DNA of 64,000 bases from Bursaphelenchus xylophilus (GCA_904066235.2 CAJFCV020000004.1:9734001-9798000), one strand, 5' to 3'; numbered from the stretch's first letter, positions 11,810 to 22,737 are shown. Made by a program: numbers and translations. Notes: generated by a model not told the origin, from the letters alone.

Positions 11810-13374
11810 TTACAGTTTTTTGGCCAGAAGTGCGTAATTTATCTGTTCGCCGAAAAACCAATCCCACTCATTCAGAAGTGGATCGTAGATTAGGCCTCGT
11901 TTGTAGATCACTTGACAGTCATTCAGGAGGAGATGGCTTCTCAGTTCGTCTGGAGTTACGAATTTGTCCCATTGGTGGAGACCGGAGGGAAGAAAGCCGA
12001 GGCCCTGAAAGAAGAGTTGGTCTTGTACAACATGCAAAAACAAAGCAATTTTTATCGACAAAAAAAGTCAGAATAGGTCAACCCCGCGTCCTTGCATCTC
12101 CCTTTAAATTCAACACTCAAAAACCACAATTTTTTCCATACCAAAAAACGGAAAATTCTAAAAATCGACTAGACTTAAAACCGAAAACAAAAAGATGTTC
12201 ATGTTGAAAATAATCGATTTTAAACCTCAAAACCAAGCCCCACAAAGCAAGCTTTTGTGATGTTACACTCTCCACATCCTTATTCGCCCTTCTGAACCAA
12301 AAAAATTTCCAAAATCTCCAAAAATCCCAAGATATCGGCCCGAATTTGGAAGCACTAAAAATTGGGTGCAAGCGCCGCACAATGCGCTCGCCGCCGGAGG
12401 GCTTTTTCCTCGTTCTCCCTTTTGGGGAGGGAGGGGGGAACGAACGCGGGGCTGTGGTCCCTGCCTGGGCCATGCGGCACTCACTTCGGCCAGCCAAATC
12501 CCCACCACGCGGCTCAGTGCGGTCCTGTTCAGGGTGGTGAAGAAGAGCGGTGCGCCGGGTTTGGCCAGCCGGACGGCGGCGCGGACAAAGTCCGCCTGGT
12601 CCGCCACGTGCTCCAGGATCTCAGACGCAATCACGGCGTCGTAGGCTGCAATTTAATCATGAGATTAATATGTAAAAAAAGGGGAAAAATCTACCAAAAT
12701 CAAAATCCCAAAAATGGGTTTGCAAATCAATTTTTCTTTCCGGGAATTACCTTCAACTTTAGTTTCGGCCAATTCTTCCACGCTGCTGTTAACAAAATTG
12801 ATTCGTTTTCTGGTTCCAGCGTCCAACACATTGTCTGCAAGTCTATCAGCGACCCTTACACATTCTTCCGTAGCTTCGATTCCATCAACAGTGGCTCCTA
12901 AATTCAAAAACAAAAAAATAAAAAAAAAATACAAACCATACGATTTCTGCTTTCTTTAAAGTCCAACATACCCAATCTAGCCAACGGTAGAGTCAAGATT
13001 CCCGCTCCTGATCCAATATCCGCCACCTTAATGCCTTTTAGAGGCTGAGTCGGGTCGATTCCGCTTCTTTGAATTCTCTAAAAATATTATTCATAAATGG
13101 ACAACCATAACATGACCACGTCTAAAGACCGCCGGGAAATTGCCCGAAACCATACCTCATTCAACTCATTTGTTATCCATGGCACTCTGATCCGGTTCAT
13201 TGAATGCAATGGCTTCATTGGTCCATTTTCGTTCATCCATTCGGATGCCAATGAGTCAAATCTTCGGATCTCGTCCGGGTCGGCACGTGAGGTGGACGGC
13301 GACGTCGCAGCGGCCGAAAACAGCCTCACGGCAGTGGCTACACGCTTAGGGGGCAACCCGGCCAATCGGTTCAT
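11810..13374 (-). CDS. coq-3: COQ3, ubiquinone biosynthesis O-methyltransferase
   Basis: SAM-dependent methyltransferase that carries out both O-methylations in ubiquinone synthesis, on the matrix face of the mitochondrial inner membrane. Five minus-strand exons, phases consistent: 13374-13156, 13077-12972, 12897-12751, 12645-12485 and 12004-11810, giving 275 residues. The first 30 residues are rich in Arg, Ala and Ser and lack acids until the Asp in ADPDEIRRFD, as in a mitochondrial presequence. Methyltransferase motif I is VADIGSGAGILTLPLARLG, followed by an acidic motif (VDGIEAT), then ASEILEHVADQADFV and FFTTLNRT. The tail GLHQWDKFVTPDEL is typical of COQ3. I chose the ATG at 13374 over the in-frame TTG at 13383. 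Intron 4 is unusually GC-rich near 12,370-12,480, next to its donor. It sits between NDUFA6 and GDI, consistent with operon transcription. Confidence 0.95.
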
Positions 13375-13791
13375 TTTTTTCAACCCAAATCCTATTTTTT
13401 TCCAAAAAAAAAAACAACAAAATCATAAAAAGTGCGTAAATTTCGCGATAAAAAGTAATCGAAATAATTAAATTCAGATTACAGACACTCATTGAAGCTA
13501 TCCAAAACAAAACTTTGCACCTAATCCACGATTTGGAAATTCCAAAATTCTTCCTCATGGATAACAAAAATAATCTGGTCTTTCAACCCTCTATGAGACA
13601 ACAATCTATCCATCAATTAGTTCCTGATTCAAAAACCATCTTCATTCATCTTAATCCATGTTAAACGTACAATCTATGACCAAAAAATTAGTCGACTTTT
13701 TTGGTCTAGAAACGATTTTTGAATTCAAAAAAACTACAATACTTTTAAAAAATAAAACGTCGTATGACTGAGCCTAGCGTTTTCCCTCGTT
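13375..13791 (-). other. NDUFA6-COQ3 spacer
   Basis: 417 bases between the NDUFA6 stop and the COQ3 start. On the minus strand a candidate acceptor (AAAAAAATAG) lies about 17 bases before the COQ3 ATG. I see no exact AATAAA; ATTTTTTAAAAG about 50 bases after the stop is the nearest AT-rich element. The spacer is long for an SL2-type junction, so COQ3 could have its own promoter. Confidence 0.4.
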
Positions 13792-16700
13792 CTAGTCGAT
13801 CTTGAGCAGGAATTTGGACAAAAAGTCCTTGGGTTTGGCTTCCAAATTCTCGCGGAACAGGTAGTTTCTGACGTGATCTGGGTTGTAGAAGGCATACTCG
13901 ATGCTTTCAATGTCCTATAAGGCAGGTTTCAGAAAAAATCACCAATTTTTATACAACCACAACGTTCGAACGCTTTTACATTAATAAAATCGTCAAACTC
14001 CAAGGCCTTTTACATTGATTTGTACCCTACCTTGTACCCTTCGGCGATTTTTCGGTCAATGATACGCAGGTCTTTCACGTGAGCATTCTTTATGAACTGC
14101 TTTTTGATGACTTCCCGGAAGACTGGCAGTGGGTAGTCGGTCAATTCATAGTCCCACCAGAAGGTCGGAGTCAAGCGTTGGCTAAAATTTGGGGGCTACA
14201 TTTAGGACCTTAATTCGGGCAAAAAAAATAGTTAAACCTCGTCATTACAGTGAGGGACCTGATCCATTGGCAAAAAACGTATAATTTTGCATCCGGGAAG
14301 TATAAAATGTGGCAAAATACCTCCCGCTACAACAAAAAAACTCCGTTTTGAAACGCGCGCCGTTTCCCTCACAAAAAGAACTGGCGCGCTTTTGAAATCG
14401 GAGTTTTTTCACTTGCAGAGGGAGGTATTTTGTTGCATTTTGGATACTTCCCGGATACAAAGTACGTTTTTTTCCAATGGATCAGGTCCTCCATTGTAGT
14501 GATAAGTGTAAAAAAATGTAATAAGGACACATCGGAATCAACAAGAACTCTACATTTCACCAAACCGCAAAGAAAGTAGCTCAGAAATCAGCTTTTTCAC
14601 CTTATACTGTCCAAACATCACTTCAAAAATGCTACTTCAAAAAAAAAAAACACACCGCTAATCTCGAGTTTATAACCGCTCAATTCCTTATGTTCTGTTT
14701 CTCGTTCGTCGTCAAGGCGACGACCTCAGAAACAGGAGCACAATAACGAACATACAAAACGAGGAAGCCCCGTATTTTCAATTACTCATTCTGCGGCTAG
14801 CACAATAATCTCTGGGCAATTTTATGGTGTAATACATCCATTGGCAGTATTACACCACAAAATCGCCCAAGAAGATTAAAAATCACTTTTTTCATCGAGC
14901 AGTCCACAATTAAAGACCTTTTGAGTAATATCAAGCTCACTTCAATCTTGTTGCAGTCAAATTTTCACAACAATTCTCTGATTACGTCGACCCAAACTCT
15001 ATCAAAACGCACTCAATGAATACAATCTAGAAATTACTTCATAACTCCAGATGTAATAACTCAAAATGAATGAAATGAAGGTAGAAAGGACAACGACTCG
15101 CAAACAAAACATAAAAGCTACGGTCAACCCTCCTGCCAGACAAATCCATTTAAATCGCGAAAAAACTTTCCCGGATTGCATCAATAAATCTATTTCGGCG
15201 AGAAAAAACGGGAACACACGGAAACCAAGACCAAAATTTGATGAAAAGTGCGCAAAGATCTCGCAGTATCCCAGTCGAGAGTGGTGAAAAACAAAGACCA
15301 ACTGTGAAGCGGGCAGTCTACTCGATAAATGAGCTGTCTACTCAATTGGAAGAGAACTCATTAATCGGGCTGGATTCGCTTTTTTATGCGCACAATCGAA
15401 TACCAGCATATTGGATTAAAAACAAAGCTGACTTCTTGGAAAACCGTCCTAGACAGTCATCTCCGTGCTACAAGCAACATCAAAATTCTTCGACAAGTTC
15501 CCTCGCGTCCAGCCGTCATTCCAAACCATCAAAAACGAATCCGGATAAGCTTGGACAGCTATGACACAAGTCCAAATTTCTCGGTTCGACTTCTGGTCGA
15601 CCCAAACGTTTTTTTGTGCCCTAAATGGGCACAAAAAACATTTGGGGGGAAATGAGAGCAGGAAGGCGAAGAAACCGCTCTGCAGACGAAGGCCGATCCC
15701 GTTCCCTTATTTCGTTTGAGTTTAACGACGGCCATCGGCCAATTCCCGCGCTGGACGAAAGCTATTGGATGTGGGGCAGACCAGACGCAATAGAAATAAA
15801 TTTCCAGAAAACAACTGAATTAGAGCAACAAAGCAGTGTGAACAACCAACATATCAGAAAAATATTACGAGAAGAGCTGCCTATCTTCGTCAGCAAAAAT
15901 CGTAGTTGATTCAGCTTTATTCGGGCCTACAGCGCGGATTTGGCTAGCATAATTGCCCAATACGTCATTTTTCAACGGTGAGTTCCGTTAGAAATTACGT
16001 CAATGCCTTCAAGCTGCTCCAAAATTAGCTCCTCATCTCTCAAAATACTTCGCCTTCGCCTGCCTTCCCCACTACCTCAAAACACATCGATTGCCTGCCT
16101 TCGCCCTCAAAATGGGCTCGGAAACGAGGGCTTATAATGATTTCGATCCCTATCCATAGCCTTTAGTCCACTCAGCCCTTCGGCTTCGCGTAGCTATGTT
16201 TACCAAAAGCGAAACTGAAAAGAGCAACAAAAAAGAAGGGTGGGAGAGCAGGAAAACCCCCCATGGAATCGGCCGTTCTCTCTCTCTCCATTCTCTCGCT
16301 CTCTTCGAGGCCTTTTGAGGGGCGGTTGCGCAGTATTTTTTCGTCACTGCTGCGTTGGACTTTCGAGAATAATTTCGACAAAAAAGTTTTTAAGATATCG
16401 AGAAAGGTCTTGTGAGCGAGGCATAACTAATTCATAAAGCAAAAAATGTGTAAAACCCTGGTCATAAGTTCCGTTTCATAAAAAAAACTACAAAAACTAT
16501 CCAGTAGAACATAGAACAGAGTTAAACATCCCCAAATTCAATAAAATCCCAACATCAGACCGTCGGCAAAATAGTGGCGGGTACCTGCTGAAATCTCGCC
16601 CATAATCAAGCCACATACAGCCTCTTTCTCAACATAATCAAGGCAGTAACTATGTGAATTACTCCTCAAATCCAAAAAAGTTTCGAATCCGACCAAGAAC

Positions 16701-18014
16701 AACACAGAGCTTGTTGATAAGCCCCAAAAAGCGACAAGATCACGAAATCCACACTTTCAAACTTAAACCTAGGAAACCAACTACTGTATTAAAAAACAAA
16801 ATCCGAAATTCAAAAACATTTAGAGGATGAAAACCAACCCAAAACAAAACAACCGTTTCGGACCTATAAAACAGCAGTTCATCAACACCTCTTTCATCAA
16901 AAGATCAAGAGGTCGTGGAAATCTCCATAAACGTTCCGAAATAGCCGCGTCGAAGACGTGGAGAGAGCAAAGGCAGAGAAAAAGGCCGACGTGTTCCTTG
17001 CAGTCTTCGCTTTTTTTCGTTGTGCAGCGCCGCATTAAAAGACCAAAAAAATAAGAGGAACGAGATGAAAAACATGGAAAGCGTGCAAAATTTTGCTAAT
17101 TTTAGCTTCGGCCTATATGGGAGGAGGGATGTCGAGAGGGCCGAAGCGGATGATGTTTGTACAGAAGACGAAGATTCATGTGAAAAACCACATGAATGAG
17201 GGGAAAGATGAAAGGAAGGACAAATAGGACAAAACAGGACAGAAACGAGGTCGACAGCGCGGACTTCCACCAAAACAAAATATTTTTTTCGAAAGCCTCA
17301 TCTCACAAAAACCGTAATTTCACCCTAAAACCGCTGGAATAACATAAAACAACTCTCATTTCCACCTTTTGAACTCATCGATATCACCTTAAATACCGCT
17401 ATCATTTCAATTTCTCTGAACCCAACGATCTCCCGACTCGATTTCCAATCAAATTGTTCTTGGAAGACGTCCAATTTACCTAATCTTTCTTTCACTCCAT
17501 TATTTCACACAAAGAGAGTAATTTCAATCGTCGAATTCATAGTTGAATACTCATTTCCGCACCCCTTTTTTTGCGGAATCGTTGAAGCGAGGTCAATCCT
17601 CGATTATTGTTTTTCCCCAGCCTATTTTCTTCTGATGAAACAGAAGGTTTGCACCAGCGAGAACTAGGTCAGATTAACATGAAACATCGCTGATTCAGCT
17701 ATATTATTTGGAAAAAAAAACTTGTAATACAAGAGATTATTGGCGCCTCTAGTGTCATAGACGACTTGTTATATTATAAAACACGTCATTACGGCTAATT
17801 GAAATCAAAAAGCGGAAGTTCACAAAAAAATTATATTACACATGACAAGAGGTCACAAAAAATTCTCTTCATGAGCAGCCAACCAAACTTACAACCGCTT
17901 GTACAACGTGAGGACAGCCAAACGAGCTTCATCGGCGGAGTGAGAAGAGACTGGAGTAACGGTCTTGGTTACAACCCGCTGAGCGGCTTGAACAACTTTT
18001 CCTGCGGTTGACAT
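13792..18014 (-). CDS. nuo-3: NDUFA6 / LYRM6, complex I accessory subunit (LYR protein)
   Basis: Accessory LYR-motif subunit of mitochondrial NADH:ubiquinone oxidoreductase; it binds acyl carrier protein at the matrix arm. Exons 18014-17893, 14181-14031 and 13914-13792, phases consistent, 131 residues (human protein is about 130). Exon 1 ends with the LYR-type helix LAVLTLYKRL (LYK here). Exon 2 continues QRLTPTFWWDYEL and contains FIKNAHVKDLRIID, matching the conserved MKNAHVxDPRVVD of the family. The end EAKPKDFLSKF is the family signature. Intron 1 is 3,711 bases and carries a MITE and hairpins, while intron 2 is about 116 bases. The ATG lies only 43 bases after the BRK1 stop, so it is probably the second gene of a polycistronic transcript. 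Confidence 0.92.
14246..14498. repeat. palindromic MITE, family A, copy 5 (inside NDUFA6 intron 1)
   Basis: Complete copy with TA at both ends: TACAGTGAGGGACCTGATCC on the left, GGATCAGGTCCTCCATTGTA on the right. It lies about 65 bases from the exon 2 acceptor. Confidence 0.9.
14695..14735. repeat. short inverted repeat (hairpin)
   Basis: CTGTTTCT and CGTCGTC pair with GCGACGAC and AGAAACAG, with a 3-4 base loop and an internal bulge. Confidence 0.5.
14806..14878. repeat. 73-bp hairpin with pre-miRNA-like shape
   Basis: TAATCTCTGGGCAATTTTAT and GGTGTAATAC on the left pair with GTATTACACC, then ACAAAATCGCCCAAGAAGAT on the right. The loop is about 11 bases, with two A-C mismatches and one bulge in a stem of about 28 pairs. 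It could equally be a short decayed palindromic element. Confidence 0.45.
15610..15638. repeat. perfect short hairpin
   Basis: TTTTTTGTGCCC faces GGGCACAAAAAA with a loop of about five bases. Confidence 0.5.
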
Positions 18015-18043
18015 TCTTAGTTCAAGGTTTCACCACGGCTCAA

Positions 18044-18045
18044 CT
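18044..18045 (-). promoter_or_regulatory. candidate trans-splice acceptor for NDUFA6
   Basis: On the minus strand TACGCTTTTAG places an acceptor AG 14 bases after the BRK1 stop codon and about 30 bases before the NDUFA6 ATG. No room remains for a normal intercistronic region, which resembles the rare nematode operons where poly(A) and trans-splice sites coincide. Inferred from sequence only. Confidence 0.5.
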
Positions 18046-18057
18046 AAAAGCGTAGCA

Positions 18058-18866
18058 TCATAAACTTGCTCTATGCGATATTTTGGAAACCTAAATTCAA
18101 ATAATAATAATAAATCTTACTTTAGCTTCGAGGAAATCGAGTTGACGTTCCAACTGAACAACCTTGTCGTTCAAAGTGGAGATTTTGTTGCCGCAGGTGT
18201 AGGCTGAAATAATAAGTATAAATTGCTACAAAGGCACCATTAAAGCTAATTCTTTACCCAACTTTCAGACCAAAATATTATACTGCACTAACTTTGCAGA
18301 AGTCTCTTCACATTTTTTTGACACTCCAAACCCAACAAAAATAATAGCACATGTAGCCCAGATCCTCACCATGCTATTTTCAAATTTTCAACCAAATTGT
18401 TCAATCATCTTATGAGTTTTACGCAAAAGTAAATAATGGCCATGCTTTACAAGGATGGTGCCCGAAAAATTGATTTCGTCACAATCCGAAGCATTTTTTT
18501 CAACCAAATTGCGGAAACTTAAAAAAAAGGCGGTTATTATGTTACTATTTGCAAGCATCTTCTGTAAAACAAAAGTTTCAATGTCATTACAGACGAAAAG
18601 ATATTTTACATCGCACGTCTGATGATGCTCGTTAAATTTCGCTAATTGCGCGTCCCAAATCGTTCAAACAGCGAAAAAAATATTACACAATGTTGGTCGT
18701 GCATCTACTCACTAAAAAAGAATGAAAAAAGTTCGAAACACATACCGAATTGGCTCAATGAATCACCAATCTTCTTGATGTTGTCCGCTGCAAAGTATTC
18801 GAATTCTCTGTTGTCCCAGTCCTCCTTGAGTTGACGCTGCACGGAGACGGTTGGCACGGAGTTCAT
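18058..18866 (-). CDS. Brick1 (BRK1/HSPC300), WAVE complex subunit
   Basis: Smallest subunit of the WAVE/SCAR regulatory complex, a coiled-coil peptide that joins WAVE and Abi to promote Arp2/3 actin nucleation. Exons 18866-18746, 18203-18121 and 18090-18058, phases consistent, 78 residues against about 75 in animals. Matches to human BRK1 from memory: VQRQLKEDWDNREFEYF to VQREIHQDWANREYIE, NIKKIGDSLSQF to SIKKIADFLNSF, and ISTLNDKVVQLERQLDFLEAKV to [22 protein letters not shown]. The middle and C-terminal parts form heptads. I chose the ATG at 18866 because the same frame has a stop immediately upstream. A spliced 5' exon and a TATA box lie upstream, so it is probably the first gene of the operon. 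Confidence 0.9.
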
Positions 18867-18929
18867 TCAAACCCGTTCGATGCCGAAAACCCACGCTTCT
18901 TCGGCGGTCCGCACGAATCTACGTTGGAT

Positions 18930-19048
18930 CTATAAGAAAATGCGGATCAACATCAACAATTGGCAATATCTTAGAAAAAGGAGAAGATAATTCGACCGGG
19001 ACTTGAAAAATCCTAGAAGCAGTTTGGAAAAAAGCTACACCAACTCAC
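18930..19048 (-). other. 5'-leader intron of BRK1
   Basis: A 119-base intron inferred from TTT-CTT|GTGAGTT at its start and TTCTTATAG at its end. The exon after it (18929 onward) holds the BRK1 start codon 63 bases in. The acceptor could instead be used for trans-splicing. Confidence 0.5.
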
Positions 19049-19157
19049 AAGAAAGCTGGATCAAACGGAAGAAATGACAAATTTTGATGAAGAAGAAGAG
19101 AAAGCCCGATAACTTCGGGCGCAGCTCGCAATGGTGACATTGCAGACTGCGGCGACA

Positions 19158-19164
19158 TTTTATA
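19158..19164 (-). promoter_or_regulatory. TATA box, likely operon promoter
   Basis: CGTATAAAATG on the minus strand, about 110 bases upstream of the leader intron donor. It is the only TATA-like element I see between BRK1 and the repeats on its upstream side. Confidence 0.5.
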
Positions 19165-20073
19165 CGAAGAATGAGAGAATTTGTGACAACGGTGGACGAA
19201 AATTAAAAATGTGATAAAAATGGTTTCCCACAACTCAAAATTGTATTTCGTTTTCAAAATACCATAGAAATAAGAAAATCTATCATGTACTTGATAAAAA
19301 AAGAGCAAATTTTTATGAAAAATCCAAATTTCACTGCATTTGTGATCGCATTTTACTCGCATTTTTTATTAATGGCTTGTTTACTATCTTCGTCATCCGT
19401 TATGTTCCAAATTTTGATCTTTTTTGTCTTCCTTCAAATTCAAATTTCTTCGGACAAAGTCCAAACTTCTGATTAAAAAGAAGTCAAAAATTCACTGTTG
19501 ACGACAATTTGAGTTCATAAAGTTTGTATTTCCTTATCAATGGAGACAATATCACTGTTCTTTCAACCCAATTAAAAAAAATTTTTTTTTGATATTTTTC
19601 ATCCAATTTTTATAAATTTTTTACTTTTAAATTGACCGAATTGTCAGAGCCTTTACCAGTGATGCTCATAAATCATATTTGACCATTTTCCGAACGATTA
19701 TTTCGGAATTGCGGAGGAGGATTCGTCAATCGGTGAAGAAGTTTGATGACGATTATTCCAAGTGACGTGATAAAATAATTTGTTGATATACAGTAGGTAA
19801 TTTGTCACTGATTTTTAGCTACTTGTAGTTTGCCTTGGAGGTTTTACAATTGTGTTTTAAGTTTTTTTGCTTTTACACATACAGAATTAATATTTTTTTA
19901 ATTCGTCGCAATTTTTTTTTTTTGAAATTTTTGATAGTTCTACGTTCAATTGTTCTTTAAAATTTTCAGGAATTGGTATGTGTTCTATGCCGGACATATG
20001 TGCGTGATTTAAAGAAAATCCGAGCGCCGCAGTTGGGGTACTTTCCTCGTCAGGCTAATTCCACTTTTGGCTC
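19165..20073. other. intergenic, no gene recognised
   Basis: AT-rich, including several T runs. No exon, RNA gene or repeat match inside the window was noticed. Confidence 0.5.
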
Positions 20074-20524
20074 ACAAGGGAAGTACTCCAAGTGCGACGC
20101 TCAGATTTTTTTTAAATTTTGCACACACGTCGGGTATGGACTAAATATTAATTCCTTTTTACTTTAAAAAGTTTTTGCTCGCGCTTTGCGGGCGCCGCCG
20201 AGATATCGAAAGATTTTTCCCGCCGAGAGGGCACGCTAAACGTGGAGAGCGGTCTGAGAGCTTTCTGGCCATAACTTTGCTAGCTTTGCGAGGAAAAAGT
20301 TCATTTTTTGTGGAAACATTACCCTTCACGGTAGAAATAGGCACGAAACTTTTCGTGCCGAAATTTAGCAAAAGGTCTGAAATTTTCGCCGACTTTCACT
20401 CTAAAAATCTCCGTTGTTTCTGCAAAGCGCGGGCTGGGATTCTTGCATATATTTTCGAAAAAAAATCTAAATTTGTGCCAAGTTTCATCAAAATATAAGG
20501 GTTGCACTTGGGGTACTTCCCCTG
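20074..20524. repeat. palindromic DNA element, family B, copy 1
   Basis: 451 bp with inverted ends ACAAGGGAAGTACTCCAAGT on the left and ACTTGGGGTACTTCCCCTGT on the right, followed inside by GCGACGCTCAGATTTT. The interior is a looser palindrome built on GCTCGCGCTTTGC and TTTCGTGCC. Other copies lie at 22,286 and 35,615, with fragments at 21,880-22,160, 27,225-27,345, 43,376-43,554 and 47,985-48,115. No transposase. Confidence 0.8.
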
Positions 20525-21029
20525 TAAGCCATCTTTTTCAACCTCGTTGGACCTAATCGTTTCCGACATTAAATTCAACGTGTTCAGTAATCTTTGAAAA
20601 CGATGACCAACATGCGATAAGCCAAGTTATCACGAGACGTGACGACAGTTTTCTTCGTCTTCTACTTCCTTACTAATTACAGTCCCTTTTTTGAGATCGC
20701 GCGGTTCAAATGGCGCGTTTGCTGTGGAGAGCTTGAAAAGAGATAAGGATTTTAAATTGGGAATGCTACTTTTAGGCATTTGAAAAAAAACGTCTAAATT
20801 CTAGCCGGTAACCCTTTGGAAAGTAGCGCGTTTTCCGAAAGCATCGTCTTTACAGTATTTGCTTTGTTTTTTCTTCATTTCCTGCGAAAATAATCTTTAT
20901 AGATCACGGCCAACGGTGGTTTATTTGCGCTGGAGTTGTATTACGAACGGGTCATTTATTTTTGTAATCATTACTGTCCTTCAAACCATCTAATTCACGA
21001 TGCTAACAATGCGAGTGGGCCGTAGACTC

Positions 21030-21790
21030 ACAAGGGAAGTCACTTAAATCACGGATCAATTTTGTAAAACGACTGTTACAGCGATGGGGAGGGTAGGACG
21101 GAGATACCAAATCTGAAAACCGCTACCTCCACCGGCCTCTGGGAGCCGAGATAATCGACCAAAAAGTTTGACCAAATTCGTCCGAACATTTCTTCCTTCC
21201 GAAAGAAGAAAAGGCAGCGAACCGAATGGTCCGGTGGTCTGGAAGCGCGCTTCCGGGCCTTAACCTTTTCAGGTTCGAATCCGCGCGGGTCTCGAGCTTG
21301 TGAAAAATTTATAAAACAGTTGATGTAATCCAGTAAATTTACTAGCAATTCTTTTTTAGATTTTTTGCCTATTTTACGGTAAATTTTCAACCTGGAAAGT
21401 TCAAATGGTTTGGAATTCGCATTCAAATTATTACTCTGAAATTTCGTAAAATATGCAAAAAATCAAAAATTTTATCTTACCCGTAAATTTACTGGATTAC
21501 AGGAAAAGTTTAATAAATTATTTGACCCATGCGGATTCGAACCTGAAAAGGCCAAGGCCCGGAAGCGCGCTTCCAGACCACCGGACCATTGGGTTCTCTG
21601 CCCTCCTTCTTTCGGAAGAGAGGACTATTCGGAGCAACTTTTTTTGGTCAAACCTTTTTGGTCGATTATCTCGGCTCCCAGAGGCCGGTGGAGGTAGCGG
21701 TTTTCAGATTTGATATCTCCGTCCTACCTTCCCCATCGCAGTAACAGTCGTTTTTAAAAATCGATCCGTGACTTAAGTGACTTCCCTTGT
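21030..21790. mobile_element. 761-bp fold-back element with two convergent tRNA-like promoters
   Basis: The arms, about 21,030-21,420 and 21,455-21,790, are near-complementary. Ends are ACAAGGGAAGTCACTTAA and the inverse TTAAGTGACTTCCCTTGT, whose first 11 bases match family B. Each arm holds a tRNA-like unit. In the left arm an A-box-like TGGTCCGGTGG is at 21,227-21,237 and a perfect B box GGTTCGAATCC at 21,272-21,282, reading rightward. In the right arm the same pair is on the minus strand (B box complement at 21,533-21,543, A box complement at 21,578-21,588). The intervening sequence does not fold as a good tRNA. No protein-coding capacity. Confidence 0.75.
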
Positions 21791-22285
21791 CAGTTGATTT
21801 TTTTCAACAGTCAAAATGTTGTTTCAACAGCCTTTTTGGCGGGCGTTCTCAGTTACAGTAGGAAGGTTGCAAAGAATTGTAGGAACTAAACATCAGATTT
21901 TTAGACGTCGTTTCGGAGGCTTGCCAGGGATTGTAAACTTGTCTGCCAAAATGAATTTGAATTATTTTGATGAAACTTGGCACAAATGTATAGTAGTTCT
22001 TTCTAAAGCATATGAGATCTCTAGCTCGCACTTTGCAAAAGTGACCGAAATTTTTATGTTGAAACTTGGGAAGAATGTGACACTTTTGTACGAATTTTGG
22101 CACGAAAAGTTTAGTAGTTCACGGCTATTACCAAAGAAGAAAGTAAAGGTAACATAAAGTCAATCTTTTCCTCACAAAACTGTCAAAAATACGGCCCAAG
22201 GTCCTCCGGAATACTGTTTCGCGTCAAAAATCCGTAAAAAAGTGCCACCTTTTCTCCAACTTTCGACTAAAGATCAATTAATCTA
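21791..22285. repeat. fragments of family B and unclassified sequence
   Basis: From about 21,880 to 22,160 there are diverged family B blocks (GATGAAACTTGGCACAAAT, TTTTGGCACGAAAAGTTT). No gene seen. Confidence 0.5.
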
Positions 22286-22737
22286 ACAGGTGAAGTACCC
22301 CAAGTACGACGCTCAGATTTTCTTTAAATTTTTTACACACGTCAGGTATAGACTAGATATCAATTCCTGAAAGTTTTAGCTCGCGTTTTGCAGGGGCCGC
22401 CGAGATATTGAATGATCCTTGCCGCCGAGAGAGTACACCAAACGCGGAGAGCGGTCAGAGAGAGAAACACTTTTTGGCCATAACTTTGCTAGTTCTGCGC
22501 GGAAAAAATTGATTTTTTGTAGAAACATTATTCTTTACGGTAAAAATAGGTGCGGAAACTTTTCGTGCCCAAATTTGGCAAAAATTGTCAAATTTTCGCC
22601 AACTTTTGATCCAAAAATCCCGGTTGTTTCTGCAAAGCGCGAGCTAGAATTCTCGCATATATTTTAGAAAAAATTATTCTAAATTTGTGCCAGGTTTCTT
22701 CAAAATCTGAGCGTCGCTTTTGGTGTATTTCCCTTGT
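22286..22737. repeat. palindromic DNA element, family B, copy 2
   Basis: About 450 bp. Left end ACAGGTGAAGTACCCCAAGT, right end TTTGGTGTATTTCCCTTGT. A further family B end (AAAATCTGAGCGTTGAACTT) follows at 22,759-22,779, immediately left of the mariner fold-back. Confidence 0.75.

Larger units (their letters stand above)
14182..17892 (-). other. 3.7-kb intron 1 of NDUFA6
   Basis: Holds MITE copy 5 (14,246-14,498), hairpins at 14,695-14,735, 14,806-14,878 and 15,610-15,638, and otherwise AT-rich filler. Plus-strand frames at 15,066-15,909 are weak and I do not support a nested gene. It is bounded by GTAAGT on one side and ATTTTAG on the other. Confidence 0.7.

Noticed and set aside
12263..12634. 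Extension of COQ3 exon 4 into the GC-rich intron
   Set aside because: The GTGAGT donor at 12,484 and the exactly phased next exon (GLGFLPSGLHQW) give the conserved COQ3 sequence.
15066..15909. Nested plus-strand gene in the NDUFA6 intron
   Set aside because: Several frames overlap without splice continuity, family resemblance or poly(A) signal.
21221..21300. Functional tRNA gene in the left arm of the fold-back
   Set aside because: A and B boxes are good but the anticodon and acceptor stems do not pair convincingly, so only a tRNA-like promoter unit is claimed.
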